Shown: positions 1-9,144, counted from the stretch's first letter. The stretch: 64,000 bases of DNA from Streptomyces umbrinus (GCF_030817415.1 NZ_JAUSZI010000002.1:7874001-7938000), one strand, 5' to 3'. Numbers and translations are program-made. Notes: generated by a model not told the origin, from the sequence alone.

Positions 1-447
1 GCCATGCTGGAGACCGCCGAGCGGTTCACCGACCACGAGGGCGAGCCGGCCGTGCAGCAGTATCTGCTGCTGGTGGGCGGACTGCGGACGCTCGCGCAGG
101 GCGAGCACGAGCCGCACCTCATCCTCGACGCCTTCCTGCTGCGCTCACTCGCCGTGAACGGCTACGCGCCGAGCTTCGGCGACTGCGCGAAGTGCGGCAT
201 GCCGGGACCGAATCGGTTCTTCTCGGTCGCCGCGGGAGGTTCCGTCTGCGTCGACTGCCGGGTGCCCGGCAGCGTCGTACCCTCGGCGGGGGCCCTCGAA
301 CTGCTCGCCGCGCTGCTGACGGGGGACTGGGCGACCGCGGACGCGTGCGAGCCGCGGTACGTCCGGGAGGGCAGCGGTCTGGTGTCGGCCTATCTGCACT
401 GGCACCTGGAGCGCGGACTGCGCTCGCTGCGGTACGTAGAGAAATAG
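1..447 (+). CDS. recO: DNA repair protein RecO, C-terminal part
   Basis: Only the last 148 codons are inside the window; the frame is open from the first base, so the start lies to the left. RecO helps RecF and RecR load RecA on SSB-coated single-stranded DNA and anneals strands. What is seen is the helical C-terminal domain plus a zinc-binding segment with CAKC and, about 20 residues later, CVDC, which many bacterial RecO proteins carry. The gene ends with TAG. uppS follows on the same strand after 48 bases, the usual recO-uppS order of Streptomyces (SCO2510-SCO2509, from memory), so the two are probably co-transcribed. Confidence 0.93.
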   Translation, partial: AMLETAERFTDHEGEPAVQQYLLLVGGLRTLAQGEHEPHLILDAFLLRSLAVNGYAPSFGDCAKCGMPGPNRFFSVAAGGSVCVDCRVPGSVVPSAGALELLAALLTGDWATADACEPRYVREGSGLVSAYLHWHLERGLRSLRYVEK

Positions 448-495
448 GCAAAGAAGTACCCGTAGTCACGTCACGTAAGAGGAGACGAGAAGCAC

Positions 496-1347
496 ATGGT
501 GGTACGCGGGATCCTGGGGCGCCAGCGCCGCGAGTACAAGACGCCGGAGCCGCACCCGTCCGGCGCCCGCTCGCCCAAGCTCCCCGGCGAGCTGATCCCG
601 AACCACGTGGCGTGCGTGATGGACGGGAACGGCCGCTGGGCCAAGGAGCGCGGGCTGCCGCGCACCGAGGGGCACCGGGTCGGCGAGGGCGTCGTCATGG
701 ACGTCCTCAAGGGCTGTCTGGAGCTGGGCGTCAAGAACCTCTCGCTGTACGCCTTCTCGACGGAGAACTGGAAGCGGTCGCCCGAGGAGGTCCGCTTCCT
801 GATGAACTTCAACAAGGACGTCATCCGGCGCCGCCGCGACGAGATGGACGAGCTCGGCATCCGGATCCGCTGGGTCGGCCGCATGCCCAAGCTGTGGAAG
901 TCCGTCGTCCAGGAGCTCCAGATCGCCCAGGAGCAGACGCAGAAGAACGACGCGATGACGTTGTACTTCTGCGTCAACTACGGCGGCCGCGCCGAACTCG
1001 CCGATGCCGCGAAGGCGCTGGCCGCGGATGTCGCCGCCGGGAAGCTCGACCCGGACAAGGTCACCGAGAAGACCATCCAGAAGTACCTCTACTACCCGGA
1101 CATGCCGGACGTGGACCTGTTCCTGCGCCCGAGCGGCGAGCAGCGCACCTCCAACTACCTGATCTGGCAGTCCAGTTACGCCGAGATGGTCTTCCAGGAC
1201 GTCCTGTGGCCCGACTTCGACCGCCGCGACCTGTGGCGTGCCTGCGTGGAGTACGCCTCCCGCGACCGCCGCTTCGGCGGAGCCGTCCCCAACGAGGACC
1301 TCCTGGCAATGGAAGAGGGCATGCGGGGGCGCCCCGAAGGGGCCTGA
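496..1347 (+). CDS. uppS: Isoprenyl transferase (polyprenyl diphosphate synthase)
   Basis: This is a 283-residue cis-prenyltransferase that condenses isopentenyl diphosphate onto an allylic diphosphate to make the long-chain polyprenyl diphosphate carrier for peptidoglycan and other cell-wall glycans. The N-terminal motif MDGNGRWA supplies the catalytic aspartate and diphosphate loop. The C-terminal RPSGEQRTSN and WQSSYAE segments are the second substrate-binding signatures of the family. Length is normal for an actinobacterial member with a short N-terminal extension. The purine-rich GAGGAG upstream supports the ATG at 496. It follows recO and converges on zur across a large inverted repeat. 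Confidence 0.95.
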   Translation: MVVRGILGRQRREYKTPEPHPSGARSPKLPGELIPNHVACVMDGNGRWAKERGLPRTEGHRVGEGVVMDVLKGCLELGVKNLSLYAFSTENWKRSPEEVRFLMNFNKDVIRRRRDEMDELGIRIRWVGRMPKLWKSVVQELQIAQEQTQKNDAMTLYFCVNYGGRAELADAAKALAADVAAGKLDPDKVTEKTIQKYLYYPDMPDVDLFLRPSGEQRTSNYLIWQSSYAEMVFQDVLWPDFDRRDLWRACVEYASRDRRFGGAVPNEDLLAMEEGMRGRPEGA

Positions 1348-1383
1348 TCGTTTCGTTCGGACGTGCGGGCCGGTGGGGCCTGA

Positions 1384-1461
1384 TCGCGCAGTTCCCCGCG
1401 CCCCTAAAGACAAAAGCCAGGGGCGCAACCCCGCTTTTCAGGGGCGCGGGGAACTGCGCGA
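1384..1461. terminator. Inverted repeat, dispersed family, probable bidirectional terminator
   Basis: Two perfect 22-base arms (1384-1405 and 1440-1461) face each other across 34 bases. The arm core is CGCGCAGTTCCCCGCGCCCC, a word that recurs at six other gene 3' ends in this window. It lies between the convergent ends of uppS and zur, where a hairpin could stop transcription from both sides. There is no T-run, as is common in Streptomyces terminators. The function is inferred from position and symmetry. Confidence 0.7.
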
Positions 1462-1504
1462 GCAACCCTCACGGACCCGCACCCGAAAACGAACCGCCGC
1501 CGCC

Positions 1505-1924
1505 CTACCCCTTGGCGCGCGCAGCGCACTCCGCACAGGTGCCGAAGATCTCCACCGTATGGGCCACGCTCACATAGCCGTGCTCCGCCGCGATGGCCTC
1601 CGCCCACTTCTCCACGGCCGGACCCTCCACCTCGACGGCCTTGCCACAGACACGGCACACGAGGTGGTGATGGTGGTCGCCGCTCTCACAGCGGCGGTAC
1701 ACGGATTCGCCGTCCGACGTGCGCAGGACATCGACCTCGCCCGCGTCGGCAAGGGACTGAAGCGTGCGATACACCGTGGTCAGCCCGACGGAGTCGCCCT
1801 TGTGCTTGAGCATGTCGTGCAGGTCCTGGGCGCTGCGGAACTCGTCCACCTCGTCGAGCGCCGCCGCCACGGCGGCACGCTGCCGGGTGGAACGGCCCCG
1901 AACGGGCGGTCCAGCGGTAGTCAC
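1505..1924 (-). CDS. zur: Fur-family zinc uptake regulator Zur
   Basis: A 139-residue Fur-family metalloregulator. With zinc bound, Zur represses high-affinity zinc uptake and zinc-independent ribosomal protein paralogues. The sequence has an N-terminal winged helix (about residues 1-80, with LTTVYRTLQSL as the recognition-helix region), a histidine cluster DHHHH, and two cysteine pairs (CRVC and CAEC) for the structural zinc. The GTG at 1924 is preceded by TTTGGAGGCAACG, a good ribosome site, which fixes the start. It lies just downstream of znuB on the same strand, separated by 59 bases. Adjacency to znuBCA and a Zur-like box before znuA support Zur rather than Fur. Confidence 0.94.
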   Translation of the reverse strand: MTTAGPPVRGRSTRQRAAVAAALDEVDEFRSAQDLHDMLKHKGDSVGLTTVYRTLQSLADAGEVDVLRTSDGESVYRRCESGDHHHHLVCRVCGKAVEVEGPAVEKWAEAIAAEHGYVSVAHTVEIFGTCAECAARAKG

Positions 1925-1983
1925 CGTTGCCTCCAAACGTCTGCGGCTTGCCGGGCCATTGTGCCAGCCCGGACAGGGCGCAG

Positions 1984-2898
1984 TCAGACGCCGACCTTTC
2001 CGGTGGGTGTGCGCGTGGCCGGAATCGCGCACTCCGCCGGATCGCCGGCCTCCTGGGCCGCGGCCTGCGCGGCGGCCCGCGCCCTGCGCCGGGCCAGTGG
2101 TGTCGCCAACGCCGTGAGCAGGATGAACACGCCGATGGTCAGCAGGACGATCGTCGCACCGGGCGGCACGTCCTGGTAGTACGAGGTCACCGTGCCGCCG
2201 ATGGTCACGCTCACCCCGATCGCCACCGCGATCGCGAACGTGGCGGCGAAACTGCGGCTGAGCTGCTGCGCGGCGGCCACCGGCACCACCATCAGCGCGG
2301 AGACCAGCAGCAGGCCGACGACCCGCATGGCGACCGTGACGGTGACCGCCGCGGTGACGGCCGTGAGCAGGTTCAGGGCGCGCACCGGCAGCCCGGTGAC
2401 CCGCGCGAACTCCTCGTCCTGGCTCACCGCGAACAGCTGCCGCCGCAGCCCGACCGTGACGAGCACGACGAAGGCCGCCAGCAGACAGATCGCCGTCACG
2501 TCCTCCTCGGAGACCGTGGAGAGCGAGCCGAAGAGGTACGAGGTCAGGTTGGCGTTGGAGCCGCCGGGCGCGAGGTTGATGAACATCACGCCGCCCGCCA
2601 TGCCCCCGTAGAACAGCATCGCCAGCGCGATGTCGCCGCGCGTCTTGCCGTACCAGCGGATCAGTTCCATCAGGATCGCGCCGACCACGGAGACGGCCGT
2701 GGCCATCCACACCGGGGACCAGGAGAGCAGGAAGCCGAGGCCGACGCCGGTCATCGCGACATGGCCGATGCCGTCGCCCAGCAGGGCCTGGCGGCGCTGC
2801 ACGAGGTAGATGCCGACGGCGGGTGCGGTGATGCCGACGAGGACCGCGGCGAGCAGGGCCCGCTGCATGAAGGCGTAGTCGAGGATTTCGAGGTTCAT
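1984..2898 (-). CDS. znuB: Zinc ABC transporter permease ZnuB
   Basis: A 304-residue integral membrane permease of the ABC-3 family (ZnuB/TroC/MntB type). It forms the channel through which the ZnuC ATPase drives zinc received from ZnuA. About eight hydrophobic segments are visible, for example the stretches around LLAAVLVGITAPAVGIYLV near the N-terminus and LLLVSALMVVPVAAAQQL in the middle. The C-terminal tail is cytoplasmic, alanine- and arginine-rich. The gene starts 5 bases after the znuC stop, so it is translationally close-coupled. The order is znuA-znuC-znuB-zur, all on the minus strand. Confidence 0.95.
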   Translation of the reverse strand: MNLEILDYAFMQRALLAAVLVGITAPAVGIYLVQRRQALLGDGIGHVAMTGVGLGFLLSWSPVWMATAVSVVGAILMELIRWYGKTRGDIALAMLFYGGMAGGVMFINLAPGGSNANLTSYLFGSLSTVSEEDVTAICLLAAFVVLVTVGLRRQLFAVSQDEEFARVTGLPVRALNLLTAVTAAVTVTVAMRVVGLLLVSALMVVPVAAAQQLSRSFAATFAIAVAIGVSVTIGGTVTSYYQDVPPGATIVLLTIGVFILLTALATPLARRRARAAAQAAAQEAGDPAECAIPATRTPTGKVGV

Positions 2899-2903
2899 GG
2901 CGA

Positions 2904-3701
2904 TCAGCTCAGCAGTCCCGTCCGGATCGGTTCGGCGTCGTGAGCCGCGTGGGGGTGTACGTGGTCGTGGCCGGGCAGCGCGTGCTGGCCGAGTGCCTGC
3001 GGGGGCGGGCCGTCGTGCATGACGCAGCCGTCGCGCAGCACGACCGCGCGGTTGATCAGCGGCTCCAGCGGGCCCAGTTCGTGCAGGACGAGCAGGACGG
3101 AGGCGCCCTGGGAGACCTGCTCTCGCAGGGTCTCCGCGAGCACCTCCTGGCTGGCCAGGTCCACGCCCGCCATCGGCTCGTCCATGATCAGCAGTTCGGG
3201 TCCGGCGGCGAGGGCACGGGCGATGAGTACGCGCTGGTGCTGCCCGCCGGACAGCGCGTTCACCGAGTCCTTGGCCCGGTCCGCGAGGCCGACCAGGGCG
3301 ATGGCCCGCTGAACCGCCTCGCGGTCGGCCCTGCGCAGGACACCGAAGCGGGCCCGGGACAGCCGCCCGGAGGACACCACCTCGGTCACCGTGGCCGGTA
3401 CGCCGCCGGCGGCGGTCGTGCGCTGCGGTACGTAACCCACGCGCGACCAGTCGCGGAAGCGGCGCCGCGGGGTACCGAACAGCTCGATCTCGCCGCTGGT
3501 GACCGGCACTTGGCCGATGACCGTGCGGACGGCCGTCGACTTGCCGGAGCCGTTGGCGCCGAGCAGCGCGACGACCTCACCGCGGTTCACGGTGAGGTCG
3601 ATACCGCGCAGGACGGGGCGTGAGCCGAGCTCGGCCGTCACACCGCGCAGGGATATGACGGGCGATGCGCCGGGCTCGTCCCTCGTGCCGCCGTCCTTCA
3701 T
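2904..3701 (-). CDS. znuC: Zinc ABC transporter ATP-binding protein ZnuC
   Basis: A 265-residue ABC ATPase. Walker A GANGSGKST is at about residues 48-56, the Q-loop is in YVPQR near 90, the signature LSGGQ is near 150, and Walker B LLIMDEP is near 170. These residues are intact, so it should hydrolyse ATP to power zinc import through ZnuB. The gene lies 22 bases downstream of znuA and 5 bases upstream of znuB. The short histidine-rich C-terminus (GHDHVHPHAAHD) is typical of zinc ATPases and may bind metal. Expression is presumably driven from the Zur-controlled promoter before znuA. Confidence 0.95.
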   Translation of the reverse strand: MKDGGTRDEPGASPVISLRGVTAELGSRPVLRGIDLTVNRGEVVALLGANGSGKSTAVRTVIGQVPVTSGEIELFGTPRRRFRDWSRVGYVPQRTTAAGGVPATVTEVVSSGRLSRARFGVLRRADREAVQRAIALVGLADRAKDSVNALSGGQHQRVLIARALAAGPELLIMDEPMAGVDLASQEVLAETLREQVSQGASVLLVLHELGPLEPLINRAVVLRDGCVMHDGPPPQALGQHALPGHDHVHPHAAHDAEPIRTGLLS

Positions 3702-3723
3702 ACCGCCACCCTCCGGGGGTTGG

Positions 3724-4686
3724 TCACTTCGCGCCCAGTGCCGACTGCAGCGCCTTGAGGTTGGACTCCATCACCTGGAAGTAGTCGTCACCGCGGGACT
3801 TCTTCGTGATGCCCTCGATCGGGTCGAGCACATCGGTCTTGAGGTTCGCGTCCGCGGCGATGGTCTTCGCGGTCTTGTCGCTGACGAGGGTCTCGTAGAA
3901 GACCGTGGAGACGCCGTCGGCCTTGGCCATCTTCTCAAGGTCCTTGACGCGGTTGGCGCTGGGCTCGCTCTCCGGGTCCAGGCCGTTGATGGCCTCCTCG
4001 GTGAGGCCATAGCGCTCGGCGAGATAACCGAAGGCGGCGTGCGTGGTGATGAAGACCTTCGTCCTGGTGTTCTTGAGGCCGTCCTCGAACTGCTTGCCGA
4101 GGGCGTCCAGTTGCTTCACCAGGGCCGCGGTGTTCTTCGTGTAGTCCGCCGCGTTGTCCGGGTCGGCCTTCTCGAAGGCCTTGCCCACACCCTCGGCGAC
4201 CTCGGCGTACTTCACGGGGTCGAGCCAGATGTGCGGGTCCTCGCCGGAGCCCTCCTCGCCCTCGTGGTCGTCGTGCTCGGCCGCGTGGCCGCCGACCTCG
4301 TTGCCGTGCTTCTCCAGGCTGGTGAGGGTGGCCGCGTCGATCTTCGTCTTGATCTCGGACTGGGCGACCGCGTCGTCGACGGAGGGCTGGAGGTGCTTCA
4401 GATAGAGGGCCACGTCCGACTCCTGGAGCTGCGCGGTCTGCTTGGCGCTGATCTCCAGGTCGTGCGGCTCCTGGCCGGGCTCGGTCAGCGTGCTCACGCT
4501 GACGTGGTCCCCGCCTATTCGCTCGGCTATGAACTGCAACGGGTAGAACGACGCCACGACGTCGAGCTTCCCGCTGTTGTCGTCGGCCGCGTTGGACTCG
4601 GACGAGCAGGCGGAGAGGAGCCCGAGACCCAGGGCGGTGGCCGCGGCGACCGCGGTGCCGGTTACAAGACGTCGTCGTACGTTCAT
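3724..4686 (-). CDS. znuA: Zinc-binding lipoprotein ZnuA
   Basis: The substrate-binding lipoprotein of the zinc importer (cluster A-I solute-binding protein), about 320 residues. The N-terminus has RRR, a hydrophobic stretch and the lipobox LLSAC, so it should be lipid-anchored outside the membrane. A charged histidine and acid loop (AAEHDDHEGEEGSGEDPH) in the middle is the usual flexible zinc-capturing loop. Start choice is uncertain: ATG at 4686 and ATG at 4695 are both in frame, and neither has a strong ribosome site. A Zur-like palindrome lies 22 bases upstream. It is the first gene of the znuACB-zur cluster. Confidence 0.93.
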   Translation of the reverse strand: MNVRRRLVTGTAVAAATALGLGLLSACSSESNAADDNSGKLDVVASFYPLQFIAERIGGDHVSVSTLTEPGQEPHDLEISAKQTAQLQESDVALYLKHLQPSVDDAVAQSEIKTKIDAATLTSLEKHGNEVGGHAAEHDDHEGEEGSGEDPHIWLDPVKYAEVAEGVGKAFEKADPDNAADYTKNTAALVKQLDALGKQFEDGLKNTRTKVFITTHAAFGYLAERYGLTEEAINGLDPESEPSANRVKDLEKMAKADGVSTVFYETLVSDKTAKTIAADANLKTDVLDPIEGITKKSRGDDYFQVMESNLKALQSALGAK

Positions 4687-4707
4687 GACACCCATTTTCA
4701 ACAATTC

Positions 4708-4722
4708 TGGAAACGGTTGTCA
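4708..4722 (-). promoter_or_regulatory. Zur box upstream of znuA
   Basis: TGGAAACGGTTGTCA is an imperfect 7-1-7 palindrome that resembles the Streptomyces Zur consensus (TGAAAAT-n-ATTTTCA class). It lies 13-36 bases before the two candidate znuA starts, where bound Zur would block the promoter. The assignment is by similarity and by position next to zur and znuA. Confidence 0.7.
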
Positions 4723-4902
4723 ATAACGCACCTTGTGATCTGGGCTTCATCCCGGTATGGGAGGGGTGTGACGGGAGAGGTGGGGACGGTGTGCGGCCAG
4801 GACCCGAACCGATTTGATCCGGGGGCAGGGACCGCCGGTAATCTGAAGCATTCGCTCTGAAGCAACTGCTTCGTCGCCCGTCGTCGTAATGAAGAGAGCA
4901 CC

Positions 4903-6285
4903 GTGGCCGCCGACAAGATCGACACCATCGTCAGCCTGAGCAAGCGCCGTGGCTTCGTCTACCCGTGCAGTGAGATCTACGGCGGCCAGCGAGCCGCCTG
5001 GGACTACGGGCCGCTGGGTGTCGAGCTCAAGGAGAACATCAAGCGCCAGTGGTGGCGCTACATGGTGACGTCGCGCGAGGACGTCGTCGGTATCGACTCG
5101 TCCGTGATCCTGGCGACGGAGGTCTGGGTGGCCTCCGGTCACGTCGCCACCTTCACCGACCCGCTCACCGAGTGCACCTCGTGTCACAAGCGCTTCCGTG
5201 CCGACCACCTTGAAGAGGCGTACGAGGCCAAGCACGGCAAGCAGCCCGAGAACGGCCTCGCGGACGTCAACTGCCCGCACTGCGGCAACAAGGGCCAGTT
5301 CACCGAGCCCAAGCAGTTCTCCGGCCTGCTCTCCACGCACCTCGGCCCCACCCAGGACAGCGGCTCCGTCGCCTACCTGCGCCCCGAGACCGCGCAGGGT
5401 ATCTTCACCAACTTCGCCCAGGTCCAGCAGACCTCGCGCCGCAAGCCGCCGTTCGGCATCGCGCAGATGGGCAAGTCCTTCCGCAACGAGATCACGCCCG
5501 GCAACTTCATCTTCCGTACCCGCGAGTTCGAGCAGATGGAGATGGAGTTCTTCGTCAAGCCGGGCGAGGACGAGAAGTGGCAGGAGTTCTGGATGCAGGA
5601 GCGCTGGAACTGGTACACCGGCCTCGGTCTCCGCGAGGAGAACATGCGCTGGTACGACCACCCGGCCGAGAAGCTCTCGCACTACTCCAAGCGCACCGCC
5701 GACATCGAGTACCGCTTCCAGTTCGGCGGCAACGAGTGGGGTGAGCTGGAGGGCGTCGCCAACCGCACGGACTACGACCTCTCCGCGCACTCCAAGGCCT
5801 CCGGCCAGGACCTCTCCTACTTCGACCAGGAGGCCGGCGAGCGCTGGACTCCGTACGTCATCGAGCCCGCGGCCGGTGTCGGCCGCGCGATGCTGGCGTT
5901 CCTCCTGGACGCCTACGTCGAGGACGAGGCGCCCAACGCCAAGGGCAAGATGGAGAAGCGGACCGTTCTGCGGCTCGACCCCCGGCTTTCGCCGGTGAAG
6001 GTCGCGGTGCTTCCGCTGTCGCGCAACCTCGAGCTGTCGCCGAAGGCGAAGGGGCTTGCCGCGGCGCTCCGTCAGCACTGGAACATCGACTTCGATGACG
6101 CCGGGGCCATCGGTCGTCGGTACCGGCGGCAGGACGAGATCGGTACGCCGTTCTGTGTGACGGTGGACTTCGACACGCTGGACGACAACGCGGTTACTGT
6201 TCGCGAGCGGGACTCGATGAAGCAGGAGCGCGTGTCGCTGGACCAGATCGAGGGGTACCTGGCGAGCCGCCTTGTCGGTTGCTGA
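4903..6285 (+). CDS. glyS: Glycine--tRNA ligase, dimeric type
   Basis: A 460-residue class II aminoacyl-tRNA synthetase that charges tRNA-Gly, of the alpha-2 type found in Actinobacteria. The catalytic core includes [12 protein letters not shown] and [21 protein letters not shown], which are class II motif 2 and neighbouring signatures. The C-terminal anticodon-binding domain contains KVAVLPLS and ends with [11 protein letters not shown]. An inserted zinc knuckle (CTSC ... CPHC) is visible at about residues 90-125. The GTG at 4903 is preceded by GAAGAGAG. It is divergent from znuA, with about 180 bases between them that include a GAAGCA-AC-TGCTTC palindrome at 4859-4872. Confidence 0.95.
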   Translation: MAADKIDTIVSLSKRRGFVYPCSEIYGGQRAAWDYGPLGVELKENIKRQWWRYMVTSREDVVGIDSSVILATEVWVASGHVATFTDPLTECTSCHKRFRADHLEEAYEAKHGKQPENGLADVNCPHCGNKGQFTEPKQFSGLLSTHLGPTQDSGSVAYLRPETAQGIFTNFAQVQQTSRRKPPFGIAQMGKSFRNEITPGNFIFRTREFEQMEMEFFVKPGEDEKWQEFWMQERWNWYTGLGLREENMRWYDHPAEKLSHYSKRTADIEYRFQFGGNEWGELEGVANRTDYDLSAHSKASGQDLSYFDQEAGERWTPYVIEPAAGVGRAMLAFLLDAYVEDEAPNAKGKMEKRTVLRLDPRLSPVKVAVLPLSRNLELSPKAKGLAAALRQHWNIDFDDAGAIGRRYRRQDEIGTPFCVTVDFDTLDDNAVTVRERDSMKQERVSLDQIEGYLASRLVGC

Positions 6286-6335
6286 TCGCTCCGCGGGGGT
6301 GCGCCGTTTGAAGCTGCGGGTTCGTCGTGGCTGGT

Positions 6336-6416
6336 CGCGCAGTTCCCCGCGCCCCTAAAAGCAAATGCCCCGGTTCTGTCACGTCCGTAACGGATGTAAT
6401 GGAACCGGGGTTTTTG
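6336..6416 (+). terminator. glyS terminator region: dispersed-repeat half-site plus T-tailed hairpin
   Basis: A single half-unit of the dispersed repeat (6336-6355) is followed by a long hairpin: CCCCGGTTC (6368-6376) pairs with GAACCGGGG (6402-6410). The inner sequence ACGTCCGT-A-ACGGATGT also folds. TTTTT follows at 6411-6415. This is the clearest classical intrinsic terminator in the window, pointing rightwards from glyS. Confidence 0.75.
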
Positions 6417-6496
6417 CAATCCGGGGGGACGGGGGTTCCGAAGGAGGGGGCAGACGGTCCGCAGGGGGTGGGCCGGCACCTTCTACGGGGGTTCGG

Positions 6497-7435
6497 ATGC
6501 GCAAGCAAGCAGTCATGGGCGTACTGGCGATGGCGGTGGCGCTCGGGACGGTCGGTGCCGTTGGTGCCGGGGCGTTGGGCGGGTCGGCGGAGGAGAGTGG
6601 CTCCGGGGCCGGGGCCGGGGCCGGGGTCGAGGCCAAGGGTGGTGGGGGCGGGCTGCCGGAGGCGCTCGCGCCCAGCGGGCTGCGGGCCGTCGGGCTCACC
6701 GCGGACCAGAAGCTCGTCCTGTTCCGCGTCGACAGGCCGGGAGCCGCGGTGCCGCTCGGGAAGGTCGACGGGCTCAAGGGCGACCGGACGCTGGTCGGGA
6801 TCGACTACCGCGTTCAGAATCGAAAGCTGTACGCCGTCGGGGACCAGGGTGGCATCTACACGATCCGTGAGGCGGGCGCCCGCGCCACCAAGGTCTCGCA
6901 GCTCAGCGTGGCCCTCCAGGGCAAGGCCTTCGGCGTCGACTTCAACCCGGCCGCCAACCGGCTCCGGGTCATCAGCGACACCGGCCAGAACCTCCGCCAC
7001 AACCTCGACGACCCGGCCGGCGCACCGGCTCCAGGCACCACCGCCGTCGACGGCACCCTCACCAACCCGCCGGTGCCCCCGAACCCGGGTGCCACCGCGC
7101 TGGGCGTGACCGGGGCCGCGTACACGAACAACGACCTCGACGCGACGACGGCCACCACCCTCTTCGACCTCGACACCACGCTGGACCAGGTGTCGGTGCA
7201 GTCGCCCGCCAACGCAGGCAACCTCGCACCGACGGGCAAGCTGGGCGTGGACGCGCCGCTGAACTCCGGGTTCGACATCTACAGTTCGGCCCGGAACGGG
7301 ACGAACACCGGGTACGCGGTGACGGGCGGCAAGTCGTTCCGGGTCAACCTGCTGACGGGGAAGCTGAGTTCGCTCGGCTCGTTCCCGCACGGGCGGCAAG
7401 TCGTGGATGTCGCGCTGCCGCTGAACCAGGGGTGA
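6497..7435 (+). CDS. Secreted DUF4394 domain protein
   Basis: A 312-residue protein with an N-terminal signal sequence (MRKQAV, then a hydrophobic stretch) and a glycine/alanine linker. Most of the mature part resembles DUF4394: LTADQKLVLFRVDRPG, GIDYRVQNRKLYAVGD and GVDFNPAANRLRVISDTGQN are typical, and the family is thought to form a beta-propeller-like fold. Function is unknown; it is probably extracellular. The ATG at 6497 is chosen because the signal peptide begins there. It lies alone between the glyS terminator and the convergent symporter gene. A palindrome-like GGCCGCCACCCCTC / GAGGGGTGGCGGCC at 7471-7515 follows its stop and may terminate both genes. Confidence 0.85.
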   Translation: MRKQAVMGVLAMAVALGTVGAVGAGALGGSAEESGSGAGAGAGVEAKGGGGGLPEALAPSGLRAVGLTADQKLVLFRVDRPGAAVPLGKVDGLKGDRTLVGIDYRVQNRKLYAVGDQGGIYTIREAGARATKVSQLSVALQGKAFGVDFNPAANRLRVISDTGQNLRHNLDDPAGAPAPGTTAVDGTLTNPPVPPNPGATALGVTGAAYTNNDLDATTATTLFDLDTTLDQVSVQSPANAGNLAPTGKLGVDAPLNSGFDIYSSARNGTNTGYAVTGGKSFRVNLLTGKLSSLGSFPHGRQVVDVALPLNQG

Positions 7436-7470
7436 CGAGGACGACAACTGGCCTGTGATGACCGGCAGTT

Positions 7471-7516
7471 GAGGGGTGGCGGCCGACGGGTGAAGTCCGT
7501 CGGCCGCCACCCCTCC
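7471..7516. terminator. Hairpin between convergent DUF4394 and dctA-type genes
   Basis: GAGGGGTGGCGGCCGACGG on the left pairs with CCGTCGGCCGCCACCCCTC on the right across the short loop GTGAAGT. The perfect 19-base stem makes a very strong bidirectional terminator candidate between two genes that end towards each other. Confidence 0.8.
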
Positions 7517-7528
7517 TGTCCTGGCCGG

Positions 7529-8933
7529 TCAACTTCCTTCGGTGGCGGGCTGCTTGGTGAGAGCGGTGGGCTGGGCGGGGAGCGCGTCCGCACCTTCGGG
7601 GACGGGAGGCTTCGAGGGCGCGTCCTTCTCCTCCTGCTCCTCCACGAAGGGGAGTTCGCCGTCGACACCTTCTTGGCGCGGGTCGAGTCCAGGGCGCCCT
7701 CCCAGCGGGAGACGGCGACGCAGTTGCCGAGCAGGTTGGTGGCGACGCGCATCGAGTCCATGATGCGGTCCACGCCGAGGAGCAGGGCGACGGCTCCCAC
7801 GGGGATGACTCCGAGCGCGGAGGCGGTCGCCGACAGGGCGAGGAACGCCGAACCCGGCACGCCCGCCATGCCCTTGCTGGTCAGCATCAGGATCAGTACG
7901 ACGGTGATCTGCTGGCCCAGTGAGAGGTCCACGCCGACGGCCTGGGCGATGAAGAGCGTGCCGACGGAGAGGTAGATCGAGGCTCCGTCGAGGTTGAAGG
8001 AGTACCCGGTCGGCAGGACCAGACCCACCGCGTCGTCGCGGCAGCCGGCGTGGCGGAGCTTCTGCATCATGCGGGGCATGACGGTCTCGCTGGACGCGGT
8101 GCCGAGCGCGAGAAGCATCTCCTCGCGGGTGTAGCGGACGAACTTCCACAGGCTGACGCCCGCGACCGCCTTGAGGGCGACGGCGAGCAGCAGCAGGAAG
8201 ATCAGCGCGGTCGCGTAACAGACGAGGATGAGCTTGCCGTACGTGGACATGACTCCGACCCCGTACTGGCCGACCAGGTGGGCCGTCGCGCCGAAGACCG
8301 CGAGCGGGGCGAGCTTCATGACGAAGCCGACTATCGCGAAGACGATCTCCTGGGCCTGCTGCACGGCGGGCAGGATCGCGGGCACCTTGGTGTGGCCGAG
8401 GTGGAGCACCGCGGCGCCGGTCAGACAGGCCAGCACCAGGACCTGCACAGCAGCGAGTTCTCGGCGAAGGCGCCGACCGCGCTGTCGGGCAGGGAGTGCA
8501 GGATGAACTCGCTGGTCGAGGGCAGCGAGCCGCCACCGGTCTTCTCGTCGACCGCCCAGGCGTCCAGCTTCGACGGGTCGACGTTCATGCCGGCGCCGGG
8601 CTGGACGAGGTTCCCGGCGATCAGCCCGAAGAGCAACGCGAACGTGGTCGCGACCTCGAACCAGATCAGGGCCTTGAGTCCGATCCGTCCGAACGCCTTG
8701 AGATCGCCGGCCTTGGTGATACCGACGACCACCACGCAGAACACCAGGGGCGAGATCATCGCCATGATGAGCCGGATGAACCCGTCGCCGAGGGGCTGGG
8801 CGGCCGTGGCGATGTCCGGCCAAAGTTTTCCGACGAGGATTCCGAGGACGAGTGCGCAGGCGACCTGCGCGAACAGCGAGGTCCGCAGCTTGCGGACGGC
8901 GCGTCGCGGCAGGGACGGTACAGACGGTGGCAC
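7529..8933 (-). pseudogene. dctA: DctA/DAACS-type dicarboxylate:cation symporter, two frameshifts
   Basis: Read across three frames, this is a complete sodium/proton:dicarboxylate symporter of about 468 residues: N-terminal KLRTSLFAQVACALVLG, middle GFVMKLAPLAVFGATAHLVG, hallmark LPTGYSFNLDGASIYLS, and the C-terminal NLLGNCVAVSRWEGALD. The frame changes near 8445-8449 (between FAENSLL and QVLVLACLTG) and again near 7664-7667 (between RAKKV and DGELPFVEE). Each is explained by loss of one base, plausibly one G of a GG pair. The GTG at 8933 has GGAGG six bases upstream. Either the gene is dead, or these are sequencing errors; every conserved block is otherwise intact, which favours error or very recent decay. 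Confidence 0.8.
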
Positions 8934-8958
8934 GGTGTTCCTCCAAGCGACTTCTATC

Positions 8959-8980
8959 ATGCGGAAAAGAACTTCCGCAT
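8959..8980 (-). promoter_or_regulatory. Palindrome upstream of the dctA-type gene
   Basis: ATGCGGAA and TTCCGCAT form perfect 8-base arms around AAGAAC, located 26 bases before the GTG start of the symporter. Size and position fit a repressor or activator operator. No regulator gene is adjacent, so the binding protein is unknown. Confidence 0.5.
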
Positions 8981-9144
8981 GGTGATCGTCGTCACTGTGC
9001 CCCGGTCGTGTGATCCACAGAAGAACCCGGCCGCGGATCAGGCCAAATCTTGGATGTTGCTCCAAAGACGGAGAGCGCGGTGCGGCGGGGGTCTGGTTCG
9101 ACCCCCGCCGCACCGCGCTGTGACCGTGTTCGGTCGGTGCTCCC

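Noticed and set aside
4687..4704. TTG at 4704 as the znuA start
   Set aside because: It would put extra residues before the signal peptide and lies almost against the Zur box; ATG at 4686 or 4695 gives a normal lipoprotein signal.
4859..4872. GAAGCA-AC-TGCTTC palindrome before glyS as an operator
   Set aside because: It is short and isolated and shows no link to a regulator; it is mentioned with glyS but is not strong enough to list as a site.
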